NCBI GenBank assembly: GCA_964502465.1
Contig: CAZCWX010000529.1
Coordinates: 1 to 30,439 of the forward strand
DNA from: CAZCWX01 sp964502465
GTDB lineage: Bacteria; Desulfobacterota; Binatia; Bin18
Length of the DNA: 30,439 nucleotides
Direction: 5' to 3'
How positions within the stretch are numbered: the first letter of the stretch is position 1; every line of letters starts with the position of its first letter. A program made the translations under genes and the position numbers. Below the pieces are notes generated by a model. That model saw only the letters and a list, made by a program, of their open reading frames with translations, made no database searches and was not told where the DNA came from. This document shows positions 23,526 to 30,439 of this stretch, piece after piece.

Positions 23526-23951
23526 TTACGCCGAGAAACCGCGACGTAACGCTTTCACCACTTTGAGGATGCCAGCCATCGATTCGGCCTTTTCGGCCTG
23601 CGCAAGCTGCGCGAGCGCTTCTTGTTCGCGATTTATCAAGCCATGCTTGCGTTGGAGGGCAGAGTCGCGGAGGAACTGTTGCCACAGCGAGGTGCTAACG
23701 GAGGGTGAAGCTTTCCCTTTCCCGAGGAGGGAACGGACCCGAGGGTTCGCGAGCAGATACAGATCCTGGGGATCAAGCTTCAGCGCGTTTGAAAGCTTCT
23801 CAACGACTTTCTGACTGGGGTGGCGCATGCCGCGTTCCAGATACCCGATGTAGTTTGCCTTCACTCCGACTTTCTTGGCGACCATCTCTTGGGTGAGGTT
23901 CAACTCGTGCCGGCGGTCTTCGATAACACGCCCAAAACTCTTTTCTGCCAT
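23526..23951 (-). CDS. XRE-family helix-turn-helix regulator
   Basis: 141 residues, ATG preceded by GAGGAGGCGCATC. Residues about 8-62 form a Cro/C1-type HTH: IEDRRHELNLTQEMVAKKVG, then KANYIGYLERGMRHPSQKVV and LSNALKLDPQDLYLL. The C-terminal half (65-141) is helical, with LINREQEALAQLAQAEKAES, and may be a dimer or effector segment. Its target is unknown; no operator is obvious in the adjacent gaps. Cytosolic DNA-binding protein. Confidence 0.92.
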   Translation of the reverse strand: MAEKSFGRVIEDRRHELNLTQEMVAKKVGVKANYIGYLERGMRHPSQKVVEKLSNALKLDPQDLYLLANPRVRSLLGKGKASPSVSTSLWQQFLRDSALQRKHGLINREQEALAQLAQAEKAESMAGILKVVKALRRGFSA

Positions 23952-24068
23952 GATGCGCCTCCTCTTCTACGTCCGTTCTGTAGCGGTAGCCCTCTTAATA
24001 AACTCACTTTTAGCACACTTAGGCTACGGGCGCAAAACACTCACACGGTTAGGGTGCATGACAAAATC

Positions 24069-24097
24069 CTGGATTTCCGCCTGCGCGGGAATGACGG
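24069..24097. repeat. Solo half of the palindromic repeat seen at 5020-5101
   Basis: CTGGATTTCCGCCTGCGCGG and GAATGACGG match 5073-5101 at 28 of 29 positions. A GGCAGGCGGAAAT follows and partly inverts it. It lies in the 360-base gap between the XRE gene and tRNA-Val, which otherwise shows no gene. Confidence 0.6.
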
Positions 24098-24284
24098 GCA
24101 GGCGGAAATGCTCGGTACGGAGGTGTTTTTGATGGGATTGCTGCTTCCCTTTGTCCATGAGCCAAGAAATTGTTATGCACCCACACGGTTGTGGTTTGTT
24201 CATCCCTCGCACTGTGAGAGCGATTGTTTTTCCTTACCGGAGCGTCACCGTTCATTCCGTTCAAGAAGGGTCCTGAAGAAAGAC

Positions 24285-24310
24285 AAAAGCCAGCCGAGGT
24301 GCGGGCTTTT
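24285..24310 (-). terminator. Rho-independent terminator of tRNA-Val
   Basis: Read on the minus strand, AAAAGCC pairs with GGCTTTT around a GC-rich loop, then GTCTTTCTTC follows. It begins 5 bases past the tRNA 3' end, the expected position. Confidence 0.7.
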
Positions 24311-24314
24311 GCAG

Positions 24315-24388
24315 TGGTCGCACGGTGACTCGAACACCGGACCTCTTGCATGTGAGGCAAGCGCTCTAACCGACTGAGCTATGCGACC
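24315..24388 (-). tRNA. tRNA-Val(CAC)
   Basis: Full cloverleaf on the minus strand: acceptor GGTCGCA / TGCGACC, D-arm with AGCTCAGTCGGTTAGAGC, anticodon arm CTTGC-CTCACAT-GCAAG with anticodon CAC (reads GUG, Val), T-arm CCGGTGTTCGAGTCACCG-type stem. Discriminator A is followed by CTG, so CCA is not encoded and must be added. 74 bases. Confidence 0.96.
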
Positions 24389-24503
24389 ATATGGCCTTCC
24401 TTAGCATTGTCACGGGGGCTTTGTAAGTGGGGAAGGACACGACGACGGACAAGCAAAGAACTACCGAGAGGTTCGCCCTCGCGAGGCAAAAGGAGAGCAC
24501 TCT

Positions 24504-24842
24504 TTATGTGGTTGAAGCACTATCCTTTGCTGAGGACGATGTTGAGGATGACGTTGAAGGCGACTGGGAAGACGAGGTACTCGAAGAACTGCCCTCTGAA
24601 GAGCTGTTCTCTTTTGGTGCGCTGGTTGCCTCCTTCGTGTCGTCTGATGGACTCTTGGTGGAGCCGTTCGTTGCGTAATCGGTCGCATACCAGCCGCTAC
24701 CCTTGAGGTGAAAAGCAGAACGAGAAATCAACTTGGAGACTTTGGTGCCACACGTTGGGCACTTTTTGAGCGGATCTTCGGAAATGCGCTGCATAACTTC
24801 GAAGTTTCCGCACCGCTTACAGGTATATTCATAGATCGGCAT
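24504..24842 (-). CDS. FmdB-family zinc ribbon protein
   Basis: 112 residues, ATG preceded by GAGGAGCGCCGTT. The N-terminus MPIYEYTCKRC...CPTCGTKVSK is the FmdB zinc ribbon with Cys8, Cys11, Cys28 and Cys31 as zinc ligands, followed by the family helix LISRSAFHLKGSGWYATDY. The last 55 residues are low-complexity and Ser/Thr-rich (for example SSSEGSSSSTSSSQSPSTS), a disordered tail common in this family. FmdB was named as a putative regulator of formamidase/acetamidase genes in a methylotroph, but most members have no proven role. Confidence 0.94.
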   Translation of the reverse strand: MPIYEYTCKRCGNFEVMQRISEDPLKKCPTCGTKVSKLISRSAFHLKGSGWYATDYATNGSTKSPSDDTKEATSAPKENSSSEGSSSSTSSSQSPSTSSSTSSSAKDSASTT

Positions 24843-24880
24843 AACGGCGCTCCTCGGCAGGACAAGCAGTCAACAGATTG

Positions 24881-25207
24881 CTAATCATTCCCTGCTTTTT
24901 TGTCAACCCGTGCTAACACTTCTTCGATGCGCTGGATGAGGTGGTCGGGAGTCGTAGTCTGTACGAGTAGGTGTTTGTCTCGACTTTTTGCTCCAGACAA
25001 GAGGGAGACCGCAGAGCGAGGGACTTGAAGGAGGGTCGCCGTAAAAGCCAGCAGTGCGGCGTTTGCTGCGCCCTCGATTGGAGGAGCAGTGAGGGCGATT
25101 TTCAATGCTGCTCCATGAAGGCCGACCAAGCGATCACGCGAAGCGCGTGGCTGAAGGCGAATGTGCAAGACAACTCCGTTGGGGGTGCGATTCCAGGGGT
25201 GAGACAC
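24881..25207 (-). CDS. YggU (DUF167/UPF0235) family protein
   Basis: 108 residues from a GTG start, 6 bases after the yggT stop. The family signature is complete: VVLHIRLQPRASRDRLVGLHG, LKIALTAPPIEGAANAAL, and SAVSLLSGAKSRDKHLLVQ. The small alpha/beta protein has no established function; it is conserved next to yggT, proC and yggS in many bacteria, as here. Confidence 0.94.
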   Translation of the reverse strand: MSHPWNRTPNGVVLHIRLQPRASRDRLVGLHGAALKIALTAPPIEGAANAALLAFTATLLQVPRSAVSLLSGAKSRDKHLLVQTTTPDHLIQRIEEVLARVDKKAGND

Positions 25208-25213
25208 CGTGTT

Positions 25214-25513
25214 TCAACGAAAGGAACGAGAGAGATCGAGCAGGCTCTGCACTAAAAACGCCTGCAAGAAAATAATGGCGACAATGACAACGATAGGCGA
25301 AAAGTCGATCCCACCAAAAGAGAGCGGAAGAAAACGACGTACCCGGTAGAGCAAGGGATCAGTGACGGCATGCAGAAACCGGACGATCGGATTATACGGG
25401 TCGGGATTCACCCACGAGATCAGGGCGCGGATAATCAGGATCCACATATAGATCGAAAGCAGCATGTTGAGGACTGAGGCAAGTGCTGCGAGAAAATTGC
25501 CAAAAATGAACAT
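25214..25513 (-). CDS. YggT family membrane protein
   Basis: 99 residues, ATG preceded by AAGGAGGAAGGCCCAT. Two hydrophobic blocks (FLAALASVLNMLLSIYMWIL and VVIVAIIFLQAFLVQSLL) flank the hallmark ALISWVNPDPYNPIVRFL and TDPLLYRVRRFLP. Inner membrane; members of the family have been linked to osmotic tolerance and chloroplast/cell division-associated roles, but the function is unresolved. It is between proC (14 bases upstream) and yggU in one operon. Confidence 0.95.
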   Translation of the reverse strand: MFIFGNFLAALASVLNMLLSIYMWILIIRALISWVNPDPYNPIVRFLHAVTDPLLYRVRRFLPLSFGGIDFSPIVVIVAIIFLQAFLVQSLLDLSRSFR

Positions 25514-25527
25514 ATGGGCCTTCCTCC

Positions 25528-26337
25528 TTATCCCTTTCCCAACTCTTGAGATCGACGGGTGGCTGCAGTGACTGCTGCCATAACGATTGCTGTGAAATGA
25601 TGTGTTTCAAGCTGAGAAAGACCGGCGAGCGTTGTCCCTCCAGGGGAGGTCACCATGTCGCGCAATTCTTTCGGGCTTTTCCCCGTCTCTTTCAGCATCG
25701 CAACTGCCCCCTCCAAGGTCTGCAAGGCCAGACGTGTGGCCACCCCTGGAGCCAGCCCTTCCTGGATACCGCCAGCAATCAGGGCTTCCGCAAAGAGGTA
25801 GACATAGGCTGGACCGCTGCCGCTCAAGCCAGTAACCGGGTCAAGCAACACTTCATCCTTGACGGCGAGGGCGTCGCCAACACCACGGAACAACGCCAGG
25901 GTTAATTGCTCATCTTGTGGCTTCGCCTTCTTCCCACGCACGATGACTGCTATCCCTTTGCCTACAAGAGCGGGAGTGTTCGGCATCACCCGCACCACAC
26001 GAGCGGTTCCGCCGAGACCGCTTTCCAGTCGTGCTAAAGGAACCCCCGCGGCGATGGAAATGAAGAGCTTCTCTTTGGTTACTTCAGGCTGAATTTGCGC
26101 GAGCACGTCATCGATGATTTGCGGTTTGACTGCCAGGACAATAGTTTGCACAGTCTGTACAAGCGCCCGATTGTCACGCAGGCCTTCGACCTGATAGGCC
26201 TTATGTACCTTCTTCAATTGTGTGGGAACGGCATCGCTGACGAGCATGTCTTGCGGTCGATACCGCTTTGATGCGGTCAACCCCTTAATCAGGGCGCCAG
26301 CCATATTGCCAGCACCAATGAACCCTATTTTCTTCAT
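25528..26337 (-). CDS. proC: Pyrroline-5-carboxylate reductase
   Basis: 269 residues, starting at the ATG at 26335-26337 (GAAAGGCACAGC upstream); an in-frame start 9 codons earlier lies in the gap to yggS. It makes proline from pyrroline-5-carboxylate using NAD(P)H. N-terminal Rossmann motif IGFIGAGNMAGALI, then VLAVKPQ and VRVMPNTPALVGKG, and the C-terminal dimer domain with GLSGSGPAYVYLFAEAL and VTSPGGTTLAGL. All are typical, and length is normal. Part of the maf-yggS-proC-yggT-yggU operon. Confidence 0.96.
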   Translation of the reverse strand: MKKIGFIGAGNMAGALIKGLTASKRYRPQDMLVSDAVPTQLKKVHKAYQVEGLRDNRALVQTVQTIVLAVKPQIIDDVLAQIQPEVTKEKLFISIAAGVPLARLESGLGGTARVVRVMPNTPALVGKGIAVIVRGKKAKPQDEQLTLALFRGVGDALAVKDEVLLDPVTGLSGSGPAYVYLFAEALIAGGIQEGLAPGVATRLALQTLEGAVAMLKETGKSPKELRDMVTSPGGTTLAGLSQLETHHFTAIVMAAVTAATRRSQELGKG

Positions 26338-26350
26338 GCTGTGCCTTTCT

Positions 26351-27037
26351 TCAGCGTTCACCAAAAATTGCCCGGCCGATACGGACGATTGTCGCTCCCT
26401 CTTCGATGGCCACCGGGTAGTCGTCAGTCATCCCCATGGAGAGTTCGCGTACATCAATGTTCGCGCTGCGAAACCGCTCGTACTGGGTGCGTAGACGGAC
26501 CAGCGTGCGGAAGTACGGGCGCGAAGCGTCGGCGTTCCCATGAGGCGGAGGAATCACCATGAACCCTTCAACCCGGACGTGGGGAAGAGTCGTCACTCCC
26601 TCTAGTAAGCCTGCTACCTGCGCCTCGGCGATGCCGCTTTTGCTCTGTTCCTGACCGAGATTGACCTCAATGAGGGTTCGTACTGTGAGGCCGAGCTTCT
26701 CTCCTTGGCGGTGCAGTTCTTGGGCCAGGGGCACACTATCAAGTGAGTGGATCAGAGTGAACAGCCGGAGCGCTTTTTTGACCTTGTTCCGCTGCAAATG
26801 CCCGATCAGATGCCAACGCGCGGGTTCAAGGACCTGAGCAATCTTGTCCTCTGCTTCTTGAACGTAATTCTCACCAATGTCTGTTGCGCCTGCCGATAAA
26901 GCAGCCCGTATCACTTCGGGCCCCTTCGTTTTCGCCGCACAGACAATCGTGATGTCCTCTGGCCGGCGGCCACAGCGCTGAGCGATAGTCGCGATATGCT
27001 CGCGTACTCTGAGATAATTGGCTGCAACGTCAGTCAT
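26351..27037 (-). CDS. YggS family PLP homeostasis protein
   Basis: 228 residues from ATG at 27035-27037; it begins TDVAANYLRVREHIATIAQR, as family members do, so an ATG four codons earlier is rejected. It is a PLP-binding TIM-barrel protein (PLPBP/COG0325) that buffers the cofactor rather than catalysing a known reaction. Lys36 in IVCAAKTKG is the PLP-binding residue; other landmarks are DIGENYVQEAEDK, WHLIGHLQRNKVK, and LSMGMTDDYPVAIEEG. Start overlaps the maf stop by 8 bases (ATGACTGA), pointing to translational coupling. Confidence 0.95.
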   Translation of the reverse strand: MTDVAANYLRVREHIATIAQRCGRRPEDITIVCAAKTKGPEVIRAALSAGATDIGENYVQEAEDKIAQVLEPARWHLIGHLQRNKVKKALRLFTLIHSLDSVPLAQELHRQGEKLGLTVRTLIEVNLGQEQSKSGIAEAQVAGLLEGVTTLPHVRVEGFMVIPPPHGNADASRPYFRTLVRLRTQYERFRSANIDVRELSMGMTDDYPVAIEEGATIVRIGRAIFGER

Positions 27038-27638
27038 GGAGGTTGGCATTGTTCAGAAGGGAAGCAGTGTGCAAGACTTGGAGCACTTCGTCCAGAGGGA
27101 GGCCGACAACGTTGGTATACGAACCCTCAACCCGTGTAATGAGGGTCGCTCCTTGACCTTGGATGGCATAGGCCCCGGCTTTATCAAACGGCTCGCCGGT
27201 CGCAAGGTACGCCTGGATCTGTGTTTCCGAGAGGGGCCGAAAAGTAACAGTACTGGTGACTATCTGGCTGGCGAAAGTGCGACCATGACCGTCTAAAAGG
27301 ACGAAGGCCGTTTTTACCTGATGGGTATGGCCAGACAGTTGCTGCAGCATGTGTCGGGCATCCTCCTCATCGCGCGGTTTTCCCAGGATTTTGCCATCAA
27401 TCTTGACAATCGTATCGGCTGCTAAAATCCACGAGCCCGAATGTCTTCTGGCGACGTCTCGTGCTTTCTCCTGGGCGACACGCAAAGCATATGCATCCGG
27501 TGCCTCTCCTGGTTGAAGCTCTTCAGACGCACTGCTGGGAACCACTATGAAAGCGATACGTGCCTGGCGCAGCAACTCGCTGCGACGCGGGGAAGCAGAG
27601 GCCAGAATGAGCGGCGATGTGGTGTTTCTTGATTGCAT
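27030..27638 (-). CDS. Maf family nucleotide pyrophosphatase
   Basis: 202 residues. Family motifs are ILASASPRRSELLRQ (11-25), SWILAADTIVKIDGKILGKP and GAYAIQGQGATLI. Maf proteins hydrolyse non-canonical or canonical nucleoside triphosphates (house-cleaning) and were first linked to septum inhibition. The ATG has no strong SD. First gene of the operon leading into yggS with an 8-base overlap. A purine-rich hairpin repeat lies just upstream (27652-27684). Confidence 0.95.
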   Translation of the reverse strand: MQSRNTTSPLILASASPRRSELLRQARIAFIVVPSSASEELQPGEAPDAYALRVAQEKARDVARRHSGSWILAADTIVKIDGKILGKPRDEEDARHMLQQLSGHTHQVKTAFVLLDGHGRTFASQIVTSTVTFRPLSETQIQAYLATGEPFDKAGAYAIQGQGATLITRVEGSYTNVVGLPLDEVLQVLHTASLLNNANLHD

Positions 27639-27651
27639 CCTGGAGATCCGT

Positions 27652-27684
27652 CTTTTCCTTTTCCTTGTGGGAGAGGGAGAAAAG
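27652..27684. repeat. Degenerate GGGAGAGGG hairpin repeat, copy 3
   Basis: CTTTTCC...TTGTGGGAGAGGGAGAAAAG can fold back on itself (CTTTT with AAAAG, plus weaker inner pairs). It shares GTGGGAGAGGG with copy 1 and GGGAGAGGGAGAAAA with copy 2. It fills the gap between the cupin gene end and the maf start. Confidence 0.45.
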
Positions 27685-27687
27685 TGC

Positions 27688-28041
27688 TCACTTCATTTGC
27701 AGCTTTTTCTTGGCTTTGTAGCGGTTCTTATCGGCAAAGAAGTCGATGACGAAGGTGCGTGTGCTGAAGCGGGCAGAGTGGACTGTCCCTTTGGGAATAA
27801 AGTAGCTATCCCCTTTGCGGTACGTCTGCGTTTTGCCACCAATCGTCAGTTCCATCTCGCCATCAACGACAATGCCCCACTGTGCGCCGTGTGCATGCGG
27901 AGCAACCTCACCGATCGGTGCGATGTCCATGAAAACTACCTGATGATCCTTCGCTTGCGAGAGCCAACCTTTGACACCTTTGAAGGTAATGTCTGCTTCT
28001 GGCAGGCTAGTAATAATTTTTGCAAAAGGGGATTTGGGCAT
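27688..28041 (-). CDS. Cupin-domain protein
   Basis: 117 residues, ATG preceded by AGGAGCTATAT. A single small cupin barrel: motif 1 APHAHGAQWGIVVDGEMELT (two His and a distal Glu as metal ligands) and motif 2 GDSYFIPKGTVHSARF (His). The conserved Gly-rich turns are present. Such stand-alone cupins serve as metal-binding sensors or small isomerases/dioxygenases; substrate unknown. It lies in the same direction as the acyl-CoA dehydrogenase, 125 bases after its stop, with a heptamer repeat between. Confidence 0.9.
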   Translation of the reverse strand: MPKSPFAKIITSLPEADITFKGVKGWLSQAKDHQVVFMDIAPIGEVAPHAHGAQWGIVVDGEMELTIGGKTQTYRKGDSYFIPKGTVHSARFSTRTFVIDFFADKNRYKAKKKLQMK

Positions 28042-28132
28042 ATATAGCTCCTGAGCTTTTCAGCTCTCAGCTTGTAGGAGAAGGGGCTGGGGGCTGCAGG
28101 GAAAAAGATTCTTGGCCTTTTCCTCCTGGTTT

Positions 28133-28160
28133 TAGCTGACGACTGATAGCTGATCGCTGA
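28133..28160. repeat. Four tandem heptamers downstream of the acyl-CoA dehydrogenase gene
   Basis: TAGCTGA CGACTG A TAGCTGA TCGCTGA: four consecutive 7-base units ending in CTGA, directly abutting the stop codon of the acyl-CoA dehydrogenase (28167). A weaker TCAGCTC/TCAGCTT pair at 28060-28073 looks like the same motif inverted. Confidence 0.7.
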
Positions 28161-28166
28161 CTGCTC

Positions 28167-29333
28167 TTAGTACGACTTCGGCAACCCTAAAACATGCTCA
28201 CCCACGTAATTAAGCACCATCTCTTGAGAGACTGGGGCAATACGGAACAGCCGTGCCTCCCGCCAGTAGCGTTCGACATCATAGTCTTTGATGTAGCCGT
28301 AACCGCCGTGCGCTTGCATCGCTCGGTCTGCTGCTTCGCAGGCGGCATCCGCCGCTATGTATTTGGCGATGTTCGACTCTTTTCCGCAGGGGTTGCCGTT
28401 GTCAAACAGCCAGGCCGCTTTGTATACCATCAACTCTGCTGTCTCTAATTTGGCAAACGACTCAGCGAGCGGAAACTGAATCCCTTGGTTCATGCCGATC
28501 GGTCGGTCGAAGACAATACGTTCCTTCGCGTATTGCACTGCCTTCTCCACAGCACGCTTGCCCATGCCAATACACTCGGCGGCAACAAGAATTCGTTCTG
28601 GGTTGATGCCATCGATGATGTAGTAGAAGCCTCTGCCTTCTTCGCCGATCATGTCCTCTTTCGGCACATACAGGTTGTCGATGAACAGCATATTGGTGTC
28701 TACGGCTTTACGGCCACATTTGTGCAGTTCACGCACCTCGACAGCCTGGGGATCGATGTCAGCGAAAAACAGGCTCATTCCCATCGTTTTTTTCTGCACC
28801 TGCTCATACGGCGTTGTGCGAGTGAGAATAAGCATCTTCTTGGACTCTTGCGCTTTGGTAATAAATACCTTGCGACCGTTGATCACATAGCCATCGCCCT
28901 TGCGAGTTGCAAAGGTGGTGATCTGACTCGTGTTGGTACCCGCATCCGGCTCAGTCACAGCGAAGGAGACATGAATCTCGCCGCTGAGCACTTTGGGCAG
29001 ATACTTCTGCTTTGCCTCTTCGGTGCCATACTTGATCAACGGTTCCAAACCGAAGATGCCCAGGTGGATGGAGGAACAGGCTTGGGTACCGCCGCCAGAT
29101 TCTGCAACAGTTTGCATCACCAGCGCGGCTTCAGTGATACCGAGACCACTTCCACCGTATTCTTTCGGGATGGTAATGCCGAGCCAGCCGCCATCGGCAA
29201 AGGCCTGATAAAAATCCCAGGCAAATTCTCCGGTTTCGTCCCGTTCGCGCCAGTATTCATCAGGAAAGCGTGCGCACAGCGCCCGGACCTGCTTGCGAAT
29301 CTCTTCTTGCTCTTCGGTGAACTGGAAATCCAT
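28167..29333 (-). CDS. Acyl-CoA dehydrogenase
   Basis: 388 residues, ATG preceded by AAGGAGGACATT. FAD enzyme that makes the alpha-beta double bond of acyl-CoA. FAD/substrate motifs: FAVTEPDAGTNTSQITTFA, INGRKVFITKA, and near the end QAHGGYGYIKDYDVERYWRE. The catalytic Glu of medium/short-chain enzymes lies in YEGT near the C-terminus; here that stretch is RIAPVSQEMVLNYV, with Pro at the Glu position. Glu246 in GINPERILVA aligns with the alternative base used in isovaleryl-CoA and long-chain dehydrogenases. So the enzyme is likely active with the IVD/LCAD-type base. Partner electron-transfer genes are not nearby. Confidence 0.95.
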   Translation of the reverse strand: MDFQFTEEQEEIRKQVRALCARFPDEYWRERDETGEFAWDFYQAFADGGWLGITIPKEYGGSGLGITEAALVMQTVAESGGGTQACSSIHLGIFGLEPLIKYGTEEAKQKYLPKVLSGEIHVSFAVTEPDAGTNTSQITTFATRKGDGYVINGRKVFITKAQESKKMLILTRTTPYEQVQKKTMGMSLFFADIDPQAVEVRELHKCGRKAVDTNMLFIDNLYVPKEDMIGEEGRGFYYIIDGINPERILVAAECIGMGKRAVEKAVQYAKERIVFDRPIGMNQGIQFPLAESFAKLETAELMVYKAAWLFDNGNPCGKESNIAKYIAADAACEAADRAMQAHGGYGYIKDYDVERYWREARLFRIAPVSQEMVLNYVGEHVLGLPKSY

Positions 29334-29443
29334 AATGTCCTCCTTGCTGTTCTTACCCACTTACCACTTGCACTGGCTATGGCGCAATTCCTTGCGTGTC
29401 CGGATTGTGTGGGGTAAGGTGCGGACCGGCGGGGAAAAGTTGC

Positions 29444-29510
29444 CAGTAGCCAGGAGTCAGTAATCAGTAGCCCTCCCCTTAAAACTGGCAACTAACAACT
29501 GATAACCGAG
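29444..29510. repeat. Two blocks of degenerate heptamers, inverted, upstream of the SDR
   Basis: CAGTAGC CAGGAGT CAGTAAT, then CAGTAGC (29444-29471) and AACTGGC AACTAAC, then AACTGAT AACCGAG (29483-29510): each block is four 7-base units, and the second is in the inverse sense of the first, so the two can form a long imperfect hairpin around an 11-base loop. The SD of the SDR gene follows directly. Confidence 0.7.
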
Positions 29511-29524
29511 AAGGAGGCTCCCTT

Positions 29525-30274
29525 ATGGCAGGACGACTCACTGGTAAAGTAGCGTTGATTTCGGGTGGTGCGAGCGGCATTGGTGCGGCGCACGTGCGCG
29601 TGTTTGCTGCGGAAGGGGCAAAAGTGGTGTCCGGAGATGTTCAAGAGGAGCAGGGCAGGGCGGTTGTGGAAACAGCCAACAAGAACGGTGGTGAGGCAGT
29701 GTTTGTGCGCCTCGACGTGACCAAAGAGGCCGATTGGGTGAGTGCGGTGAACACGGCAGTCTCACGCTTCGGCAAGCTGACAACACTCATCAACAATGCT
29801 GGCATTTATTGGCCTCAAGGGATTGAAGCCGAGACCATGGAGGGCTGGAATAAGATGGTCGCAGTCAACCAGACTGGTGTCTGGCTCGGCATGAAAGCTG
29901 CCATCCCAGCCATGCGCAACGCGGGTGGCGGCGCGATTGTCAATATCTCTTCGCTGTATGGGCTGATTGGGAGTCCGAGTTCAATTACCTATCACGCCAC
30001 CAAGGGTGCGGTGCGTCTCATGACCAAAGCGGCGGCGCTAGAGTATGCGAGGCAGGGGATTCGTGCGAATTCGATCCACCCAGGCCAGATCGACACCCCT
30101 ATCCTTGCCGGGCTCACTCCGGAGCAGGATGCGCAGATCAAAGAGATGACGCCGTTGGGACGTATGGGCCGACCTGACGAGATCGCCTACGGCTCGCTAT
30201 ATCTCTGTTCTGACGAAGCCGCCTTTGTCACTGGTGCAGAGTTAGTGATCGACGGCGGCTGGTTTGCACAATAG
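29525..30274 (+). CDS. SDR-family oxidoreductase (classical tetrad)
   Basis: 249 residues, ATG preceded by AAGGAGGCTCCCTT. NAD(P)-binding SGGASGIGAAHV and NNAGIYWP, catalytic Asn in VAVNQTGVWL, Ser in NISSLYG, and Tyr/Lys in YHATKGAVRL, all intact, unlike the SDR at 11566. The C-terminus VTGAELVIDGGWFAQ is typical. Glucose/3-alpha(20-beta)-hydroxysteroid dehydrogenase-like in look, substrate unknown. It is divergent from the acyl-CoA dehydrogenase; the two leader regions share the heptamer repeats. Confidence 0.94.
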   Translation: MAGRLTGKVALISGGASGIGAAHVRVFAAEGAKVVSGDVQEEQGRAVVETANKNGGEAVFVRLDVTKEADWVSAVNTAVSRFGKLTTLINNAGIYWPQGIEAETMEGWNKMVAVNQTGVWLGMKAAIPAMRNAGGGAIVNISSLYGLIGSPSSITYHATKGAVRLMTKAAALEYARQGIRANSIHPGQIDTPILAGLTPEQDAQIKEMTPLGRMGRPDEIAYGSLYLCSDEAAFVTGAELVIDGGWFAQ

Positions 30275-30339
30275 CCGAACACCTGCGCCAGAGAGCAGGT
30301 GACAAGCTGTCCCTGCTCCTCCTTCACAAAGGGCTCTGC

Positions 30340-30439
30340 CTACCAGTGCCAGATGTGGTCAAACTGATCTAGAAGCTGTGATAGCGTCCTTTGGGAGACC
30401 TGTTGCACGCCGCTGACCAGCTCGTCCGCGACTAATCCT
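30340..30439 (-). CDS. C-terminal end of an unidentified protein (partial)
   Basis: A minus-strand frame from the right edge ends at a TAG at 30340-30342 and gives 32 residues (ADELVSGVQQVSQRTLSQL, then LDQFDHIWHW) that look like a helical protein tail. No family can be named from so little. It would converge on the SDR, 66 bases away. Confidence 0.35.
   Translation of the reverse strand, partial: GLVADELVSGVQQVSQRTLSQLLDQFDHIWHW

Noticed and set aside
23820..24377. Plus-strand 185-residue frame running through tRNA-Val
   Set aside because: It ends in WSHGDSNTGPLACEASALTD, the well-known antisense translation of a tRNA gene; no SD.
24427..24678. Acidic plus-strand frame (83 residues, DDVEDDVEGDWEDE)
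   Set aside because: It is the complement of the Ser/Thr-rich tail of the FmdB-like protein.
28485..29417. Plus-strand 310-residue frame opposite the acyl-CoA dehydrogenase
   Set aside because: It mirrors the codon pattern of a clearly real enzyme with SD and catalytic motifs.
28133..29510. Tandem heptamers as a CRISPR array
   Set aside because: Units are 7 bases with no spacers of 30-40 bases and no cas genes in the window.

Overview
This window looks like a chromosomal segment of an uncultivated, Gram-negative, aerobic bacterium from the broad Deltaproteobacteria / Binatota / Tectomicrobia neighbourhood. That placement is inference. It rests on the moderately GC-rich housekeeping genes, purine-rich Shine-Dalgarno (SD) sites, a DUF1329 exported protein, a strong load of fatty-acid and CoA-ester enzymes (SCP-x-type thiolase, acyl-CoA synthetase, acyl-CoA dehydrogenase, two SDRs, two hydrolases), and scattered short palindromic intergenic repeats. 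No rRNA, prophage, CRISPR array or intact insertion sequence is visible.

Layout. 1-2053: tail of an unknown plus-strand gene, a decayed small conserved gene (amber stop and probable frameshift), and two tandem paralogous exported PDZ proteins on the minus strand. 2140-5727: plus-strand DUF1329 exported protein, thiolase, a palindromic repeat and a small exported protein. 5748-9180: minus-strand SpoIIIAA/Ycf45-like ATPase with R3H domain and a long-chain acyl-CoA synthetase. 9181-9788: about 600 bases without a confident gene. 9789-12378: alpha/beta hydrolase (minus), then dienelactone hydrolase and an SDR with an altered catalytic tetrad (plus). 12381-17256: RNase II/R-family exoribonuclease (minus) divergent from a FemAB-like acyltransferase, a 43-residue stub of a universal stress protein, and an APC permease.

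17231-19497 is a complete thiamin control unit: promoter, TPP riboswitch, candidate terminator and thiC. 19843-21601 is a three-gene operon (unknown 99-residue protein, cysteine-synthase-like PLP enzyme, SufT/MIP18-type Fe-S protein) behind a promoter that carries a dyad between its -35 and -10 boxes. 21678-24388: M48 protease with TPRs, a small lipoprotein, an XRE regulator and tRNA-Val(CAC). 24504-27638 is a minus-strand cluster with fmdB-like, yggU, yggT, proC, yggS and maf genes; yggS and maf overlap by 8 bases. 27688-30274: cupin, acyl-CoA dehydrogenase and a second SDR. The acyl-CoA dehydrogenase gene is bracketed by degenerate 7-base tandem repeats.

I did not find a clearly new multi-gene system. 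The best leads are the reciprocal Asn/Lys exchange in the SDR catalytic tetrad (11566-12378), the dyad-controlled unknown/cysteine synthase/SufT operon, the tandem PDZ proteins with a hydrophobic insert, and the heptamer repeat blocks around the acyl-CoA dehydrogenase.
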